64,000 nt of DNA from Kitasatospora sp. Root107 (GCF_001424875.1 NZ_LMCT01000002.1:118064-182063); one strand, 5' to 3'. Counted from the first letter of the stretch, positions 18,625 through 28,681 are shown. Translations and numbers: made by a program. The notes: a model not told the origin generated them from the sequence alone.

Positions 18625-19263
18625 ATGTCCCGAGTTCGTCGCGCCGCCGCTGCGGCCGGTGCCGTCATGCTGGCCTCGGCCACCCTGTTCGGCATCGCCG
18701 CCCCCGCCCAGGCCGCCCTGCCGACGCCCGTGTCGGCCGCCACCGCCCGGACCTACCTGGCCTCGCTCACCGTCGCCGCCGACTCGCACGCCTCGACCTA
18801 CGACCGTGCGCTCTTCCCGCACTGGAGCACCGTCTCCGGCTACTGCGACACCCGCGAGACGGTGCTCAAGCGGGACGGCGTCAACGTGGTCACCAGCTCC
18901 ACCTGCGCCGCCACCTCGGGCTCCTGGTACAGCCAGTACGACGGCATCACCGAGACCGCATCCAGTGACATCGACATCGACCACATGATCCCGCTCGCCG
19001 AAGCCTGGCGCTCCGGCGCCTGGGCCTGGACCACCGCCCAGCGGCAGGCCTTCGCCAACGACCTGACCCGGCCCCAGCTGATCGCGGTGACCGACAACAG
19101 CAACCAGAGCAAGAGCGACCAGGACCCGGCCACCTGGCTGCCGCCGCGCACCGCGTACCGCTGCACGTACGTGCGCGCCTGGGTGCAGGTGAAGTACTAC
19201 TACCACCTCACCATCGACAGCGCCGAGAAGTCCGCCCTGACCTCGGTGCTGAACGGCTGCTGA
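18625..19263 (+). CDS. Secreted HNH-type nuclease (DUF1524/GmrSD-C-like)
   Basis: A 212-residue secreted protein: signal peptide 1-31 (SRVRRAAAAAGAVMLASATL then PAQAAL) and an HNH-type domain. The core motif is DIDIDHMIPLAEAW near residue 118, followed by the second half LIAVTDNSNQSKSDQDPATWLPP; this D-H...N arrangement defines the DUF1524 nucleases. Four cysteines in the mature part suggest disulfides. It is probably an extracellular DNase used for nutrient recovery. ATG 18625 has GGAG about 8 bp upstream. It ends at a strong hairpin. Confidence 0.87.
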   Translation: MSRVRRAAAAAGAVMLASATLFGIAAPAQAALPTPVSAATARTYLASLTVAADSHASTYDRALFPHWSTVSGYCDTRETVLKRDGVNVVTSSTCAATSGSWYSQYDGITETASSDIDIDHMIPLAEAWRSGAWAWTTAQRQAFANDLTRPQLIAVTDNSNQSKSDQDPATWLPPRTAYRCTYVRAWVQVKYYYHLTIDSAEKSALTSVLNGC

Positions 19264-19272
19264 GGGAAAGGA

Positions 19273-19312
19273 GATCGGGGGCGCGGGCTCCCACAAGCCC
19301 ACGCCCCCGATC
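19273..19312. terminator. Hairpin terminator after the HNH nuclease gene
   Basis: An 11-bp perfect outer stem GATCGGGGGCG / CGCCCCCGATC (19273-19283 and 19302-19312) with an inner GGGCT/AGCCC pairing lies 10 bp after the nuclease stop and 10 bp before the convergent DUF4328 gene stop. Likely a bidirectional terminator. Confidence 0.7.
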
Positions 19313-19321
19313 GACCGCCCG

Positions 19322-20062
19322 TCAGGCCTGCCACTGCCAGGAGGCCGCCGGTCGGTACTCCGCTGCGGCCCGGACCGCCGTGGCGTCCTGAAGCGCCGTC
19401 AGCCGGCGCAGCACCAGGATCGCCGGCACCGCCGCGACCACGTCCACCAGGTCGGCCACCAGGGTCACCCCGAAGCCGGTGACGTACGCCTCCGGCGTCT
19501 CCGCAGCGCTGAGGAGCCGCTGGGCGGCCTGGCCGACGGCCAGCGACAGCAGCCACGCCGCCCACCAGAGGCGCAGCACCAGCTCCGAGCCCCACGGATC
19601 ACCCTTCGGTGCGCTCGCCCGCCAGCAGTCCCGGGCGATCTGGAACGGGAACCAGAACGAGACCACCGGGACGATCCAGCCCCAGACCACCCAGCCCGCA
19701 CCCCGACGGTGCGGGGCCTGCGGGGCCAGCAGCTCGGCGTTCTTCCGGATCCGGACGAACCAGCAGGCGAAGACCACGCCGGCGGCCACCAGCGCCACGA
19801 CCTCCAGCATGGACGTTCCCGCCCACACCACCGCGTTGTTGACCGCGACGTCCTCGGACAGCCCCGGCTCGTCGACGAGCCGCTGGTAGTCACCGCGGAC
19901 CACGAAGGCCATCGCGGCGTCCAGCAGGTCGGCGAGCGCCACCACCCCGACCAGGATCGAGGCCGCCACCGCGAGGCCGCGCGGCGACCGATACGCCGTC
20001 AGGGCGGGTGGCGGGCCCTGCCACTGGGGCGGCTGCGCGGTGGTGGTGCCGTCGGAGTGCAT
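19322..20062 (-). CDS. DUF4328 integral membrane protein
   Basis: About 246 residues with a short Pro/Gln-rich N-terminus and six predicted transmembrane segments (near residues 30-50, 75-100, 120-142, 160-180 and 190-215, the last region possibly two). The FACWFVRIRKNAELL segment and the GWVVWGWIVPVVSFWFPFQIARDCWRAS stretch identify DUF4328, common in streptomycetes and of unknown function. The start is uncertain: ATG 20062 gives a sensible N-terminus but has no clear ribosome site, and a TTG at 20146 would add 28 residues. Convergent with the HNH nuclease. Confidence 0.75.
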   Translation of the reverse strand: MHSDGTTTAQPPQWQGPPPALTAYRSPRGLAVAASILVGVVALADLLDAAMAFVVRGDYQRLVDEPGLSEDVAVNNAVVWAGTSMLEVVALVAAGVVFACWFVRIRKNAELLAPQAPHRRGAGWVVWGWIVPVVSFWFPFQIARDCWRASAPKGDPWGSELVLRLWWAAWLLSLAVGQAAQRLLSAAETPEAYVTGFGVTLVADLVDVVAAVPAILVLRRLTALQDATAVRAAAEYRPAASWQWQA

Positions 20063-20156
20063 GATCGGAGGTGTCCAGTCTGTGGTGCCCACCGGGTGGC
20101 GGGATCGCAGCGGACATCGGACCATAGCTCCCGGCCGGATTTCCAAACGTTATCCG

Positions 20157-20960
20157 TCAGCTGTTGATGCTGAAACTGTCGCCGTAGACCTTCCACTTGA
20201 GCGGCGGGTTGAGGTCGAAGTTCTTCGCCTTCAGGAAGACCCGCTGGGCGGTGTCCACCCGACTGGTGTCGCTGTGCGCCTCCTCCTGCTGCATGGCCCA
20301 CTTCCGGGCGTCCAGGAAGGCGTTCAGGTAGGTGGTCTCGTCGCCGCCCTGGGCCGGGGTCTTGGCCTTGGCCAGGGCGCGCTTGCGGATCGAGCCGAAG
20401 CTGGTGGAGTCGCCGCCGTTGCCGTGCATCACGATGGCGTCGTAGTACGCGAACTGGCCCAGCGCGCGCAGGCCGTCGGCCTTGCCCTGCTTGACCGCCG
20501 GGTTGAAGTAGACCCGGTCGCGCTCGTGGTTCTGGGCCTGCTGGAAGGTCGAGTCCTTGGCGGCGGTGGCCCAGTCGCGCTCGAAGGCGGAGCCGAGGCC
20601 GGCGTGCGATTCGGTGCCGTCCACCTTGCGCAGCGCGGGCAGGTACTTGGCGAGCACGTTGCCCGGCTTGACCTCGGTGTAGTACTCGACCAGGTCGAGC
20701 ATGTCGCCGGTGCCGGAACAGAAGCCGATGATGCCCGCGGTGTAGCCACGGCCGTCGCCGATGTCCTCGATGTACTTGTACTGGGACTTCCAGTCCAGCG
20801 AGGAGTTCTCCGCGCTGGAGACCAGCTTCATCGCGATCTCCTTCTTCGCGGGGTCGTCCAGCCCGACGGCGGCGGCCTGCGAGGTACCGCCGAGCAGGGT
20901 GAGGGAGACGGTGGCGGCCAGCAGGCCGGTGATGGCGGTGCGACGGTTCAGCGCGTGCAT
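20157..20960 (-). CDS. csn: Secreted chitosanase, glycoside hydrolase family 46
   Basis: A 267-residue endo-chitosanase that cleaves beta-1,4 bonds in chitosan outside the cell. The signal peptide (1-31) begins with NRRTAITG, a twin-arginine-like motif, so Tat export is possible. The mature part opens VGLDDPAKKEIAMKLVSSAENSS and carries the catalytic pair E51 and D69 (in EDIGDGRGY), with the same 18-residue spacing as E22/D40 of the Kitasatospora N174 enzyme. Length and sequence pattern match GH46 class A throughout. A perfect 17-bp palindrome of the CsnR type lies just upstream, indicating repression relieved by chitosan oligosaccharides. Confidence 0.96.
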   Translation of the reverse strand: MHALNRRTAITGLLAATVSLTLLGGTSQAAAVGLDDPAKKEIAMKLVSSAENSSLDWKSQYKYIEDIGDGRGYTAGIIGFCSGTGDMLDLVEYYTEVKPGNVLAKYLPALRKVDGTESHAGLGSAFERDWATAAKDSTFQQAQNHERDRVYFNPAVKQGKADGLRALGQFAYYDAIVMHGNGGDSTSFGSIRKRALAKAKTPAQGGDETTYLNAFLDARKWAMQQEEAHSDTSRVDTAQRVFLKAKNFDLNPPLKWKVYGDSFSINS

Positions 20961-20985
20961 GGGGGCGCTCCGTAAGCCGGGGAAA

Positions 20986-21002
20986 TTAGGAAACTTTCCT
21001 AA
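20986..21002. promoter_or_regulatory. CsnR-type operator of the chitosanase gene
   Basis: A perfect palindrome TTAGGAAA-C-TTTCCTAA sits 26 bp before the chitosanase ATG in a local AT-rich patch. Streptomycete chitosanase genes are controlled by the ROK-family repressor CsnR through a palindrome with an AGGAAA/TTTCCT core in this position. The csnR gene itself is not in the window. Confidence 0.75.
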
Positions 21003-21093
21003 CTGACGAAGATTGAAGCGCGCCCACCACCCGCACCGCAAGAGCCAAGCCACAACTCACACCAAAACTCCAGCAGTTGGACCCAGAACGAAA

Positions 21094-21133
21094 GCAGGGC
21101 CCCACCCCCGGCGAACCGGGGACAGGGCCCTGC
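21094..21133 (-). terminator. Nested hairpin terminator downstream of pheT
   Basis: Outer stem GCAGGGCCC / GGGCCCTGC (21094-21102, 21125-21133) encloses an inner CCCCGG-cgaa-CCGGGG stem (21106-21121). It starts 20 bp after the pheT stop, so it most likely ends the pheST transcript before the chitosanase promoter. Confidence 0.7.
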
Positions 21134-21152
21134 TGACCTGCACAGACAGCCG

Positions 21153-23666
21153 TCAGGCGCCGCGCAGCACCGCACCCGTACGGGACGCGGCGACTGCCAC
21201 CGCCGACTCGCGGGCGGCCGTGGCCTCGTCCGCCGTCAGCGTCCGGTCGGTGGCCCGGAACCGCAGCGTGTACGCCAACGACTTCTTGCCCTCGCCCGCC
21301 TGCTCGCCGGTGAAGACGTCGAACAGCCGGAGGGACTCCAGCAGTTCGCCCGCCCCGTCGCGCAGCGCGGTCTCCACCTCGGCGGCGGGGACGGCGGCGT
21401 CGACGATCAGCGCCACGTCCTGGGTGGCCACCGGGTAGCCAGAGACCGGCGGGCCCGAGACCCGGCCGGACAGGTCGGCGCCCAGCAGGTCCAGGTCGAC
21501 CTCCATCGCGCAGGTGCGCTCCGGCAGGTGCAGCGCCTTGATGACCCGCGGGTGCAGCTCACCGGCGTGGCCGACCACGGTGCCGGCCACCGAGAGCTCG
21601 GCGCACCGGCCCGGGTGCCACGGCGCGTACTGCGCCTGGCGGACCGTCAGTTCGACCCCGGCGGCGCGGGCCACCGTACGGGCCGCCTCGACGGCATCCG
21701 CCCAGGAGGCGCCGGCGCCCTTGCCCCACCAGCCGGACGGCAGCCGCTCGCCGGCCAGCGCGACGGCGACCCGGCGCGGCTGGTGCGGCAGGGCCGCGTC
21801 CAGCTCGGCCAGCTGCTCCGCGCTCGGACGGCGGTCGACGGGCAGTCGCGGCGCCACGGACAGCTCCGCCTTGGGCAGGAAGACCGTGCCCATTTCGAAG
21901 ATCGCCAGATCGGTGTTGCCCCGGCCGATGTTCCGCCGCAGCGCACCGAGCAGGCCCGGCAGCAGCGAGGTGCGGAGCGAGGGCTCCTCGTCGCTGAGCG
22001 GGTTGACCAGCTTGACGGTCCGTCGGCGGGCGTCGCCCGCGTCCAGGCCGAGCGCGTCCAGCGCGGCCTCACCGATGAACGGGTAGTTGTTCACCTCGAC
22101 GAAGCCCGCACCGGCCAGCACCACGCCGGTCCTACGGTGGAAGCGCTGAGCCTCCGTCAGACCCCGGCCCGGCGGCACCATCGGCATCCGGGCGGGGACG
22201 TTGTCGTACCCCTCCAGCCGGATGACCTCCTCCGCCAGGTCGTACGGGTCGGTCAGGTCGGGCCGCCAGCTCGGCGGGGTGACCTCGAGGATGTCGGCGC
22301 CCGCGACGGTGGCACCGATCTCCTGCAGACGCCGGGTGACGGTCTCGCGGCCGTACTCGGTGCCCGCGACCCGGTCCGGCAGGTCCGCGTGGATCGCGAT
22401 GGTGCGCACCGGGTGCGGCGCTGCGATGTCGGTGACGCCCGCCTCGGCGGTGCCGCCGGCGATCAGCACCAGCAGGTCCACCGCGCGCTGCGCGGCGGCC
22501 CGGGCGGCCTCCGGGTCGACGCCGCGCTCGAAGCGCTTGGACGCCTCGGAGGGCAGCTTGTGCCGCTTCGCCGCACGGGCGATGGTGACCGGCTCGAAGT
22601 GCGCGGCCTCGATGATGATCTCGGTCGAACCGGTGGTGACACCGGTCTCCGGGTCCGTCACCGGGTCGACGATCTCGGTCGAGGCGCCGCCCATGACACC
22701 TGCCAGCCCGATCGGGCCGGAGTTGTCGCAGATCAGCAGGTCCTCGGCGGAGAGCTTGCGCTTGACGCCGTCCAGCGTGGTCAGGGTCTCGCCCTCGGCC
22801 GCGCGGCGGACCTGGATCGGCCCGTCCACCCGGCTGCGGTCGTACGCGTGCAGCGGCTGACCGACCTCCAGCATCACGTAGTTGGTGATGTCGACGGTCA
22901 GCGAGATCGGGCGGATGCCCGACTTCTGCAGCCGGCGCTGCAGCCAGAGCGGCGACTGCGCGGCCGGGTCCACACCGGTGACGGTGCGGGCCACGAAGCG
23001 GTCGCAGCCGACCGGGTCGGCCACCTTGACCAGGTAGCCGTACGAGTTGGCCGGGGGCACGTCGAGCAGCGCCGGGTCGGCCAGCGGCAGCCCGTACGCG
23101 GCGGCGGCCTCGCGGGCCACCCCACGCATGGACAGGCAGTAGCCACGGTCCGGGGTGACCGCAATGTCCAGCACCTCGTCGACCAGCTGGAGCAGCTCGA
23201 TCGCGTCGGTGCCGGGCTCGTACTCCGGCGGGAGCACGATGATGCCGTTGTGGTCGTCGCCCATGCCCAGCTCGCGGGCGGAGCAGATCATGCCGGCCGA
23301 GGTGTGGCCGTAGGTCTGCCTGGCGGCGATCGGGAACGGTCCTGGCAGCACGGCACCCGGGAGCACCACGACCACCTTGTCGCCGACGGCGAAGTTGGTC
23401 GCGCCGCAGACGATCTCCTGCGGCTCGCCGGTGCCGTTGGCGTCGCCGACGTTGACGAAGCAGTGCCGGATCGGCTTCTTGAAGCCGGCCAGCTCCTCGA
23501 TCGAGAGCACCTGACCGACCACCAACGGGCCCTTGAGGTCGGCGCCGAGCTGCTCGACGGTCTCCACCTCGAGACCGGCGCGGACCAGGCGGGCGGCGAC
23601 GTCGCGGCCGCTCTCACCCGCCGGAAGGTCGACGTACTCGCGCAGCCAGGAAAGCGGGACGCGCAT
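21153..23666 (-). CDS. pheT: Phenylalanyl-tRNA synthetase beta subunit
   Basis: An 837-residue PheRS beta chain, full length. It begins [15 protein letters not shown]. The order is an EMAP-like tRNA-binding domain (about 40-155), the B3/B4 editing domain, B5, the catalytic-like core and a C-terminal ferredoxin-fold anticodon-binding domain (ending [25 protein letters not shown]). With PheS it forms an alpha2-beta2 enzyme that charges tRNA-Phe; beta edits mischarged tyrosine. Its ATG overlaps the pheS stop by one base (TGATG), a tight coupling that keeps subunits in balance. Confidence 0.98.
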   Translation of the reverse strand: MRVPLSWLREYVDLPAGESGRDVAARLVRAGLEVETVEQLGADLKGPLVVGQVLSIEELAGFKKPIRHCFVNVGDANGTGEPQEIVCGATNFAVGDKVVVVLPGAVLPGPFPIAARQTYGHTSAGMICSARELGMGDDHNGIIVLPPEYEPGTDAIELLQLVDEVLDIAVTPDRGYCLSMRGVAREAAAAYGLPLADPALLDVPPANSYGYLVKVADPVGCDRFVARTVTGVDPAAQSPLWLQRRLQKSGIRPISLTVDITNYVMLEVGQPLHAYDRSRVDGPIQVRRAAEGETLTTLDGVKRKLSAEDLLICDNSGPIGLAGVMGGASTEIVDPVTDPETGVTTGSTEIIIEAAHFEPVTIARAAKRHKLPSEASKRFERGVDPEAARAAAQRAVDLLVLIAGGTAEAGVTDIAAPHPVRTIAIHADLPDRVAGTEYGRETVTRRLQEIGATVAGADILEVTPPSWRPDLTDPYDLAEEVIRLEGYDNVPARMPMVPPGRGLTEAQRFHRRTGVVLAGAGFVEVNNYPFIGEAALDALGLDAGDARRRTVKLVNPLSDEEPSLRTSLLPGLLGALRRNIGRGNTDLAIFEMGTVFLPKAELSVAPRLPVDRRPSAEQLAELDAALPHQPRRVAVALAGERLPSGWWGKGAGASWADAVEAARTVARAAGVELTVRQAQYAPWHPGRCAELSVAGTVVGHAGELHPRVIKALHLPERTCAMEVDLDLLGADLSGRVSGPPVSGYPVATQDVALIVDAAVPAAEVETALRDGAGELLESLRLFDVFTGEQAGEGKKSLAYTLRFRATDRTLTADEATAARESAVAVAASRTGAVLRGA

Positions 23667-24787
23667 CAGATCTCCATCCCGAACGGGAGGGTGAAGCGGA
23701 CGTCACCCTCGACCATGTCGCGCATGTCGGCGACGTTGTGGCGGTTCATCAGAATGCGCTCCAGGCCCAGGCCGAACGCGAAGCCGCTGTAGACCTGCGG
23801 GTCCACCCCGCAGGCGACCAGCACGCGCGGGTTGACCACGCCGCAGCCGCCGAGCTCGATCCAGCCCTCGGAGGAGCAGGTCCGGCAGGGGCGGTCCGGG
23901 TTGCCGACGCTCTCGCCCCGGCAGACGAAGCACTGCAGGTCGATCTCGGCACTCGGCTCGGTGAACGGGAAGTACGAGGGCCGCCAGCGCAGCTCCAGGC
24001 CGCCGCCGATCAGCTTCTCGACCAGCAGTTCGATGGTGCCCTTGAGGTCGGCGAAGGTGATGCCCTCGTCCACCGCGATGGCCTCGACCTGGCGGAACAC
24101 CGGGGTGTGGGTGGCGTCCAGCTCGTCCGTCCGGTAGACCCGGCCGGGGCTCACCGCGTACAGCGGCGGCTCACGGTCGAGCATGGTGCGGATCTGCACC
24201 GGGGAGGTCTGGGTGCGCAGCACCACACCGGAGTCGGCGGAGCCGTCCGGGGCCTGGACGAAGAAGGTGTCCTGCATCGACCGGGCCGGGTGGTCCTCGT
24301 GCAGGTTGAGCGCGTCGAAGTTGAGCCACTCGGCCTCGACCTCGGGGCCCGAGGCGACCTCGTAGCCCATCGCGACGAAGGTGTCCTCGATCCGCTCGGC
24401 CAGCGTGGTGAGCGGGTGCCGGGCGCCACGCGGGGTGCGGTCGTACGGCAGCGTGACGTCCACCGCCTCCTCGACCAGCACGCGGGCGTCCCGCTCCGCC
24501 TCCAGCTCGACCTGACGCTTCGCCAGCGCCTGGTTCACCGCGCCGCGGGCCTGGCCGATCAGCTTGCCGGCCGCCGCCTTGGCCTGCGGGGGCAGCGCGC
24601 CGATCTCGCGGTTGGCGAGCGACAGGGCCGAACGGTCGCCGGTGTGCGCGACCTTGGCCTGCTTGAGCTCCTCGAGGGTGCCGGCCGTGGCGAAGGCCGC
24701 GAGGGCCTCGTCCCGGGCGCGCTCGACCTCTTCGGGCTTGAGTGCCTCGACCTCTACCGGGTCATAGGACTTATTGGGTGCCGACAT
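23666..24787 (-). CDS. pheS: Phenylalanyl-tRNA synthetase alpha subunit
   Basis: A 373-residue class II synthetase alpha chain. The N-terminal coiled coil (20-100) binds tRNA; the catalytic domain has motif 2 ([15 protein letters not shown]), the Phe-binding [17 protein letters not shown] region and motif 3 ([17 protein letters not shown]). A Cys-rich insertion ([19 protein letters not shown]) could hold a metal. ATG 24787 was chosen because it matches the usual actinobacterial start MSAPNKSYD; an upstream in-frame extension is Cys/His-rich and unlike the family. No T-box features or phenylalanine-rich leader were seen in the 190-bp upstream gap. On the minus strand a TACACT -10-like box occurs there. 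Confidence 0.97.
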   Translation of the reverse strand: MSAPNKSYDPVEVEALKPEEVERARDEALAAFATAGTLEELKQAKVAHTGDRSALSLANREIGALPPQAKAAAGKLIGQARGAVNQALAKRQVELEAERDARVLVEEAVDVTLPYDRTPRGARHPLTTLAERIEDTFVAMGYEVASGPEVEAEWLNFDALNLHEDHPARSMQDTFFVQAPDGSADSGVVLRTQTSPVQIRTMLDREPPLYAVSPGRVYRTDELDATHTPVFRQVEAIAVDEGITFADLKGTIELLVEKLIGGGLELRWRPSYFPFTEPSAEIDLQCFVCRGESVGNPDRPCRTCSSEGWIELGGCGVVNPRVLVACGVDPQVYSGFAFGLGLERILMNRHNVADMRDMVEGDVRFTLPFGMEI

Positions 24788-24977
24788 CGCTATCTTTCCC
24801 GTGCTCCTGCTCGTGAAGGGGTGCCTGGCCCTTGCGCTACGCACTGCGTGGCCGGGGCACGGGCAGCCGCTCCCGTGTCTCAGGAAGGGTGTCCGCGGCA
24901 CAGCCGCGCAGGGCGTCTCACAACGCAAAGGTCGAGTGTAGTCGCAGCCTGCGAACCGCCCGCCGGGCCTGGACTTC

Positions 24978-26057
24978 CTACAACATGAAGTCGGGCACTC
25001 CGGCGGGCAGGATAAATCGGAAGCAGGCGCCGCCGGAGGGCGCCCGGCTGATCCGGATGGTGCCGCCGTGGGCCTCCACGATGCCCTTGACGATGTAGAG
25101 GCCGAGGCCGGTGCCGCCGCGCTTGGAGCCGCGCCAGAAGCGGGTGAAGACGCGCGGCATGGACTCCTCCGGAATCCCGCTGCCCTCGTCGCTCACCGTC
25201 ACCGCCGTCCCTTCCAGGACTCGTTCCCGACCGGCGCTCTCGACCACTTCCTTGGCGGGCGCCACCTCGATCGTGACAGTTCCCTCACCGTGCCGCACGG
25301 CATTTTCCAGCAGGTTGGCGAGTACCTGGTCGAGTTTGTCCGGGTCGGCCCAGAGCTGGGTGAGCGGCTGCTCGATCCGGATGTCGAAGCGGTCGGCCGC
25401 GATGCCCGCCGCCAGCTTGCCGTCCACGTGCCGTCGGACCGCGGCCGGCAGGTCCACCACCTGCTTGTAGAGCTCCAGCCGGCCGGCGTCGATCCGGGAG
25501 ATGTCCAGCAGCTCGGCGATCAGGCGGGTGACCCGGTCGGCGTCCGCGTCCACGGTCTCCAGCATCACCCGCTTCTGGCCGTCGGTGAACCGCTCCCACT
25601 TGGCCAGCAGCGTCTTGGTGAAGCCCTTCACACTGGTCAGCGGGGAGCGCAGCTCGTGGGCCACGGTGGCGATCAGCTCGGCGTGACTGCGTTCGGTCCG
25701 CCGGCGCGCCTCGGTGCCGCGCAGCGCCACCACCACCTGCCGGACCGGACCGCGCGGCTGCTCCCGGACGTACCGGGCGGAGACCAGCACCTCCCGGCTG
25801 CCGGGCAGTAACAGATTCCGCTCGGGCTGCCCGGTCCGGATCGGCAGGCCGCCGTACGGGTCCGTCAACGGCCACCAGCGGCGGCCGTCCAGATCCTCCA
25901 GCGGCAGTGCCTGCTCCAGTGGCATGCCCAGCACCGCCTCGGGCCGGACGCCGGTCAGCCGGGCGGCGGCCCGGTTGAAACGGACCACCGCGCCGGACGC
26001 GTCGGCGACCACCAGCCCGTCCGGCAGGTCGTCCAAGTCCAGTTCGGTGCCGACCAT
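24978..26057 (-). CDS. PAS-containing sensor histidine kinase
   Basis: A 359-residue cytosolic-looking histidine kinase. A PAS domain fills residues 5-115 (DGLVVADASGAVVRFNRAAARLTG). HisKA follows with phospho-acceptor H134 in TVAHELRSPLTSVKGF, then HATPase_c with LDQVLANLLENAVRHG (N box), VSDEGSGIPEE (G1) and GGTGLGLYIVKGIVEAHGG (G2). There is no transmembrane segment, so a soluble or ligand-borne signal is implied. No response regulator adjoins it; it is an orphan kinase between pheS and a SpoU methyltransferase. Confidence 0.93.
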   Translation of the reverse strand: MVGTELDLDDLPDGLVVADASGAVVRFNRAAARLTGVRPEAVLGMPLEQALPLEDLDGRRWWPLTDPYGGLPIRTGQPERNLLLPGSREVLVSARYVREQPRGPVRQVVVALRGTEARRRTERSHAELIATVAHELRSPLTSVKGFTKTLLAKWERFTDGQKRVMLETVDADADRVTRLIAELLDISRIDAGRLELYKQVVDLPAAVRRHVDGKLAAGIAADRFDIRIEQPLTQLWADPDKLDQVLANLLENAVRHGEGTVTIEVAPAKEVVESAGRERVLEGTAVTVSDEGSGIPEESMPRVFTRFWRGSKRGGTGLGLYIVKGIVEAHGGTIRISRAPSGGACFRFILPAGVPDFML

Positions 26058-26130
26058 GGGTTGCCCTCCCCTTAGACCCTCCGGGCCTTACCCACCGTGT
26101 ACGTGCCCCCACTGTCCGACCCTAGCGCCC

Positions 26131-26997
26131 CTACCCCTTCGCGCGACACCCTCCGGGAGACCGCTGGGCGCGCGCGGAGGCGTACAGGCACACGGCGGCG
26201 GCCGTAGCGAGATTGAGGCTCTCGGCGTGTCCGTGGATGGGCACGCGCACCACCTCGTCCGCGAGTGCGCGGGTCTGCTCCGGCAGGCCCCAGGCCTCGT
26301 TGCCGAAGACCCAGGCCCCGGGCGCGCCGAGGGTGCCCTCGTCCAGCTCCTGGTCGAGGTCCCGGTCCCCCGCGCCGTCGGCGGCCAGCACCCGGACGCC
26401 GGCCTCCCGCAGCCGGGCGACCGCCTCCTCGACCGGCACGCCGACCGCGAACGGCAGGTGGAACAGGCTGCCCACCGAGGCCCGCACCGCCTTCGGGTTG
26501 TACGGGTCCACCGAGGCGTCGGTGAGGATCACCGCGTCCGCCCCGGCCGCGTCGGCGGTCCGCAGCACGGTGCCCGCGTTGCCGGGGTCGCGCACGTGCG
26601 CCAGCACGGCGACCAGCTGCGGCTTCATCCCGAGCACCTGCTCGAAGGGGGTGTCCAGGAAGCGGCAGAGCGCCACGATGCCCTGCGGGGTGACGGTGTC
26701 ACAGATCTCGCCGATCACCTCGTCGGTCGCGGTGAGCACCGGCAGGCCCTCGGCCAGCGCCGCGTCCACGATCTCGGCGTGCCGCTCGGCCGCCTCCAGG
26801 GTGAGGTAGATCTCCACCACCGCGTGCTCCCCCGAGCCCGCCAGCCGCCCGTACGCGACCGCCTCGCGCACCGCCTGCGGGCCCTCGGCCAGGAAGCGCC
26901 GCTCCTTGCTCCGCTGGTTGCGCTTGGCCAGCTTGCGTGCGGCGATCACCCGGGGCGAACGCAGGGAGGTGAGCAGGGGAGGTTCGGTGCTCTGCAT
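26131..26997 (-). CDS. TrmH/SpoU-family RNA 2'-O-ribose methyltransferase
   Basis: A 288-residue SPOUT methyltransferase. The N-terminal substrate-binding domain (about 15-110) is followed by the knotted domain with motif 1 HVRDPGNAGTVLRTADAAGAD, motif 2 VFGNEAWGLPE and motif 3 PIHGHAESLNLATAAAVCLY. Streptomycete relatives include tsr-type nosiheptide/thiostrepton resistance enzymes and housekeeping 23S rRNA methylases; the location next to rplT-rpmI-infC and the general form support a housekeeping rRNA enzyme. Target nucleotide unknown. A terminator separates it from rplT. Confidence 0.9.
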   Translation of the reverse strand: MQSTEPPLLTSLRSPRVIAARKLAKRNQRSKERRFLAEGPQAVREAVAYGRLAGSGEHAVVEIYLTLEAAERHAEIVDAALAEGLPVLTATDEVIGEICDTVTPQGIVALCRFLDTPFEQVLGMKPQLVAVLAHVRDPGNAGTVLRTADAAGADAVILTDASVDPYNPKAVRASVGSLFHLPFAVGVPVEEAVARLREAGVRVLAADGAGDRDLDQELDEGTLGAPGAWVFGNEAWGLPEQTRALADEVVRVPIHGHAESLNLATAAAVCLYASARAQRSPGGCRAKG

Positions 26998-27047
26998 GGT
27001 CTCGTCTCTGGGGTGACGCGGTGACGGTGTGTCAGGAGGGGCTAAAG

Positions 27048-27083
27048 CACACAGACCCGCAGGCGAACCTGCGGGTCTGTGTG
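27048..27083 (-). terminator. Terminator after rplT
   Basis: A perfect 15-bp stem CACACAGACCCGCAG / CTGCGGGTCTGTGTG (27048-27062, 27069-27083) with a 6-base loop. On the minus strand it follows rplT by 36 bp and is followed by a short CTTTAG run. It should end the infC operon, with possible read-through into the SpoU gene. Confidence 0.85.
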
Positions 27084-27119
27084 AGTCAGCTGCGCTGCCG
27101 ATCCTCGGAAGGATCAGAT

Positions 27120-27506
27120 TCAGGCGGCGACGCGCGGGGCGTTGACGTCCTCGGGCAGCGCCTTCTGGGCGACCTCGACGAGCGTGGCGAACGCGCCCGG
27201 GTCGTTGACGGCCAGCTCGGCCAGCATCTTCCGGTCGATCTCGACGTTCGCGATCTTCAGGCCCTGCACGAAGCGGTTGTACGTGATGCCGTTGGCACGG
27301 GCCGCAGCGTTGATGCGCTGGATCCAGAGCTGGCGGAAGTCACCCTTGCGCTTCTTGCGGTCGTTGTAGTTGTAAACGAGCGAGTGGGTGACCTGCTCCT
27401 TGGCCTTGCGGTACAGGCGCGACCGCTGGCCGCGGTAACCCTTCGCTCGCTCGAGGATGACCCGGCGCTTCTTGTGGGCGTTTACTGCCCGCTTGACGCG
27501 TGCCAC
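27120..27506 (-). CDS. rplT: 50S ribosomal protein L20
   Basis: A 128-residue L20, close to the normal length of about 118-130. It shows the classic N-terminus [15 protein letters not shown] and the [20 protein letters not shown] core. L20 is an early-assembly 23S rRNA binding protein and, in well-studied bacteria, represses its own operon by binding the mRNA. It is the last gene of infC-rpmI-rplT. The C-terminus ([10 protein letters not shown]) is slightly extended compared with E. coli. Confidence 0.99.
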   Translation of the reverse strand: MARVKRAVNAHKKRRVILERAKGYRGQRSRLYRKAKEQVTHSLVYNYNDRKKRKGDFRQLWIQRINAAARANGITYNRFVQGLKIANVEIDRKMLAELAVNDPGAFATLVEVAQKALPEDVNAPRVAA

Positions 27507-27611
27507 TTCATTACTCCTTGGATTGGACCACGGACTACTTCACGCGGTCCGTAAACGAATGGGTCGGAAAGGATCAGCCGGGGTCCTGCGGCCATCGGCC
27601 GCAGGAGGCGA

Positions 27612-27806
27612 TCACTTGCCGAGAAGCTTCTTGATCTTCTTCACGTCGGCGGGGGAAACCACGACGGTGCCGGCCAGCTTGCGGGTCAGCGTCGACGGCT
27701 TGTGCTCGAGCAGGTGGCGACGGCCGGCACGCTCGCGCAGCACCTTGCCGGAGCCGCTGATCTTGAAGCGCTTGCTGGCGCCGCTGTGGGTCTTTTGCTT
27801 CGGCAT
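27612..27806 (-). CDS. rpmI: 50S ribosomal protein L35
   Basis: A 64-residue L35 with the invariant [20 protein letters not shown] start and the [16 protein letters not shown] basic stretch. ATG 27806 is chosen because the protein starts exactly as in other actinobacteria; a longer upstream extension is not conserved. Second gene of the operon, 113 bp after infC and 105 bp before rplT. Confidence 0.99.
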   Translation of the reverse strand: MPKQKTHSGASKRFKISGSGKVLRERAGRRHLLEHKPSTLTRKLAGTVVVSPADVKKIKKLLGK

Positions 27807-27919
27807 GTCGCCGTATCTCCTCGTCGGTCCGCCCCCGCCCGCGCGTTGCCGCGCGGGCGGGGACTGGATGGATCTGGTGGGTGGGGCGGGACGCCCCACT
27901 ACCTCGTTGACCGAACCGC

Positions 27920-28681
27920 TCAGGCTTCCTGAGTGGTCTCGGCCGGCTTCTCGACCTCGGCGGTCTCGGTCTCGACCTCGGCGGTCTCGTCGACGTCCAC
28001 CTCATCGGTGTCGTCGTCGTCGTCCGCCTCCGCCTCGAGCGCCGCGTTCTCGGCCTCGAGAGCGGCGTCGTCGGCGTCGTCCAGGACGTCGTCCAAGCTA
28101 CCGGTGCGACCCTGACGCTCCGCCTTGCGGGCGTCGGCGATCGCACGAGCCTCGGCCATCGCCTCGGTCTTCTTCTTGTGCGGACCAAGAACCATGATCA
28201 TGTTTCGGCCGTCCTGCTTGGCCGAGGACTCCACGAAGCCCAGGTCCTGCACATCGTTCGCCAGCCGCTGCAGCAGTCGGAAGCCCAGCTCGGGGCGGGA
28301 CTGCTCGCGACCACGGAACATGATCGTGATCTTGACCTTGTCACCCTGCTTGAGGAACCGAACGACGTGACCCTTCTTGGTGTCATAGTCGTGCGGGTCA
28401 ATCTTCGGCCGGAGCTTCATCTCCTTGATGACCGTGTGCGCCTGGTTCTTGCGCGCCTCACGGGCCTTCATGGCCGACTCGTACTTGAACTTGCCGTAGT
28501 CCATGAGCTTGCACACCGGCGGCCGGGCGGTCGCCGCGACCTCGACCAGGTCGAGGTCGTACTCCTGCGCGAGCTCCAGCGCCTTGGCAAGCGGCACAAT
28601 GCCGACCTGCTCGCCGCTGGGACCGACGAGTCGCACCTCGGGGACGCGAATCCGGTCGTTGATGCGGGGCTCGGTGCTGAT
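27920..28681 (-). CDS. infC: Translation initiation factor IF-3, ATC start
   Basis: About 253 residues. The conserved N-terminus [23 protein letters not shown] is only included if translation starts at the ATC codon at 28681, 4 bases after a strong AAGGAGG. Rare ATT/ATC starts are a hallmark of infC and let IF-3 sense its own level by discriminating against non-canonical starts. IF-3N and IF-3C domains are complete ([13 protein letters not shown] through [15 protein letters not shown]). A long acidic C-terminal tail of about 70 residues (Glu/Asp/Ala-rich, with [15 protein letters not shown]) is an actinobacterial extension. The gene heads the operon behind a long leader with a terminator. Confidence 0.97.
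   Translation of the reverse strand: MSTEPRINDRIRVPEVRLVGPSGEQVGIVPLAKALELAQEYDLDLVEVAATARPPVCKLMDYGKFKYESAMKAREARKNQAHTVIKEMKLRPKIDPHDYDTKKGHVVRFLKQGDKVKITIMFRGREQSRPELGFRLLQRLANDVQDLGFVESSAKQDGRNMIMVLGPHKKKTEAMAEARAIADARKAERQGRTGSLDDVLDDADDAALEAENAALEAEADDDDDTDEVDVDETAEVETETAEVEKPAETTQEA

Noticed and set aside
24788..24977. T-box or phenylalanine leader peptide upstream of pheS
   Set aside because: No specifier loop, no T-box NGGTGGNA sequence and no Phe-rich short frame were found in the gap.
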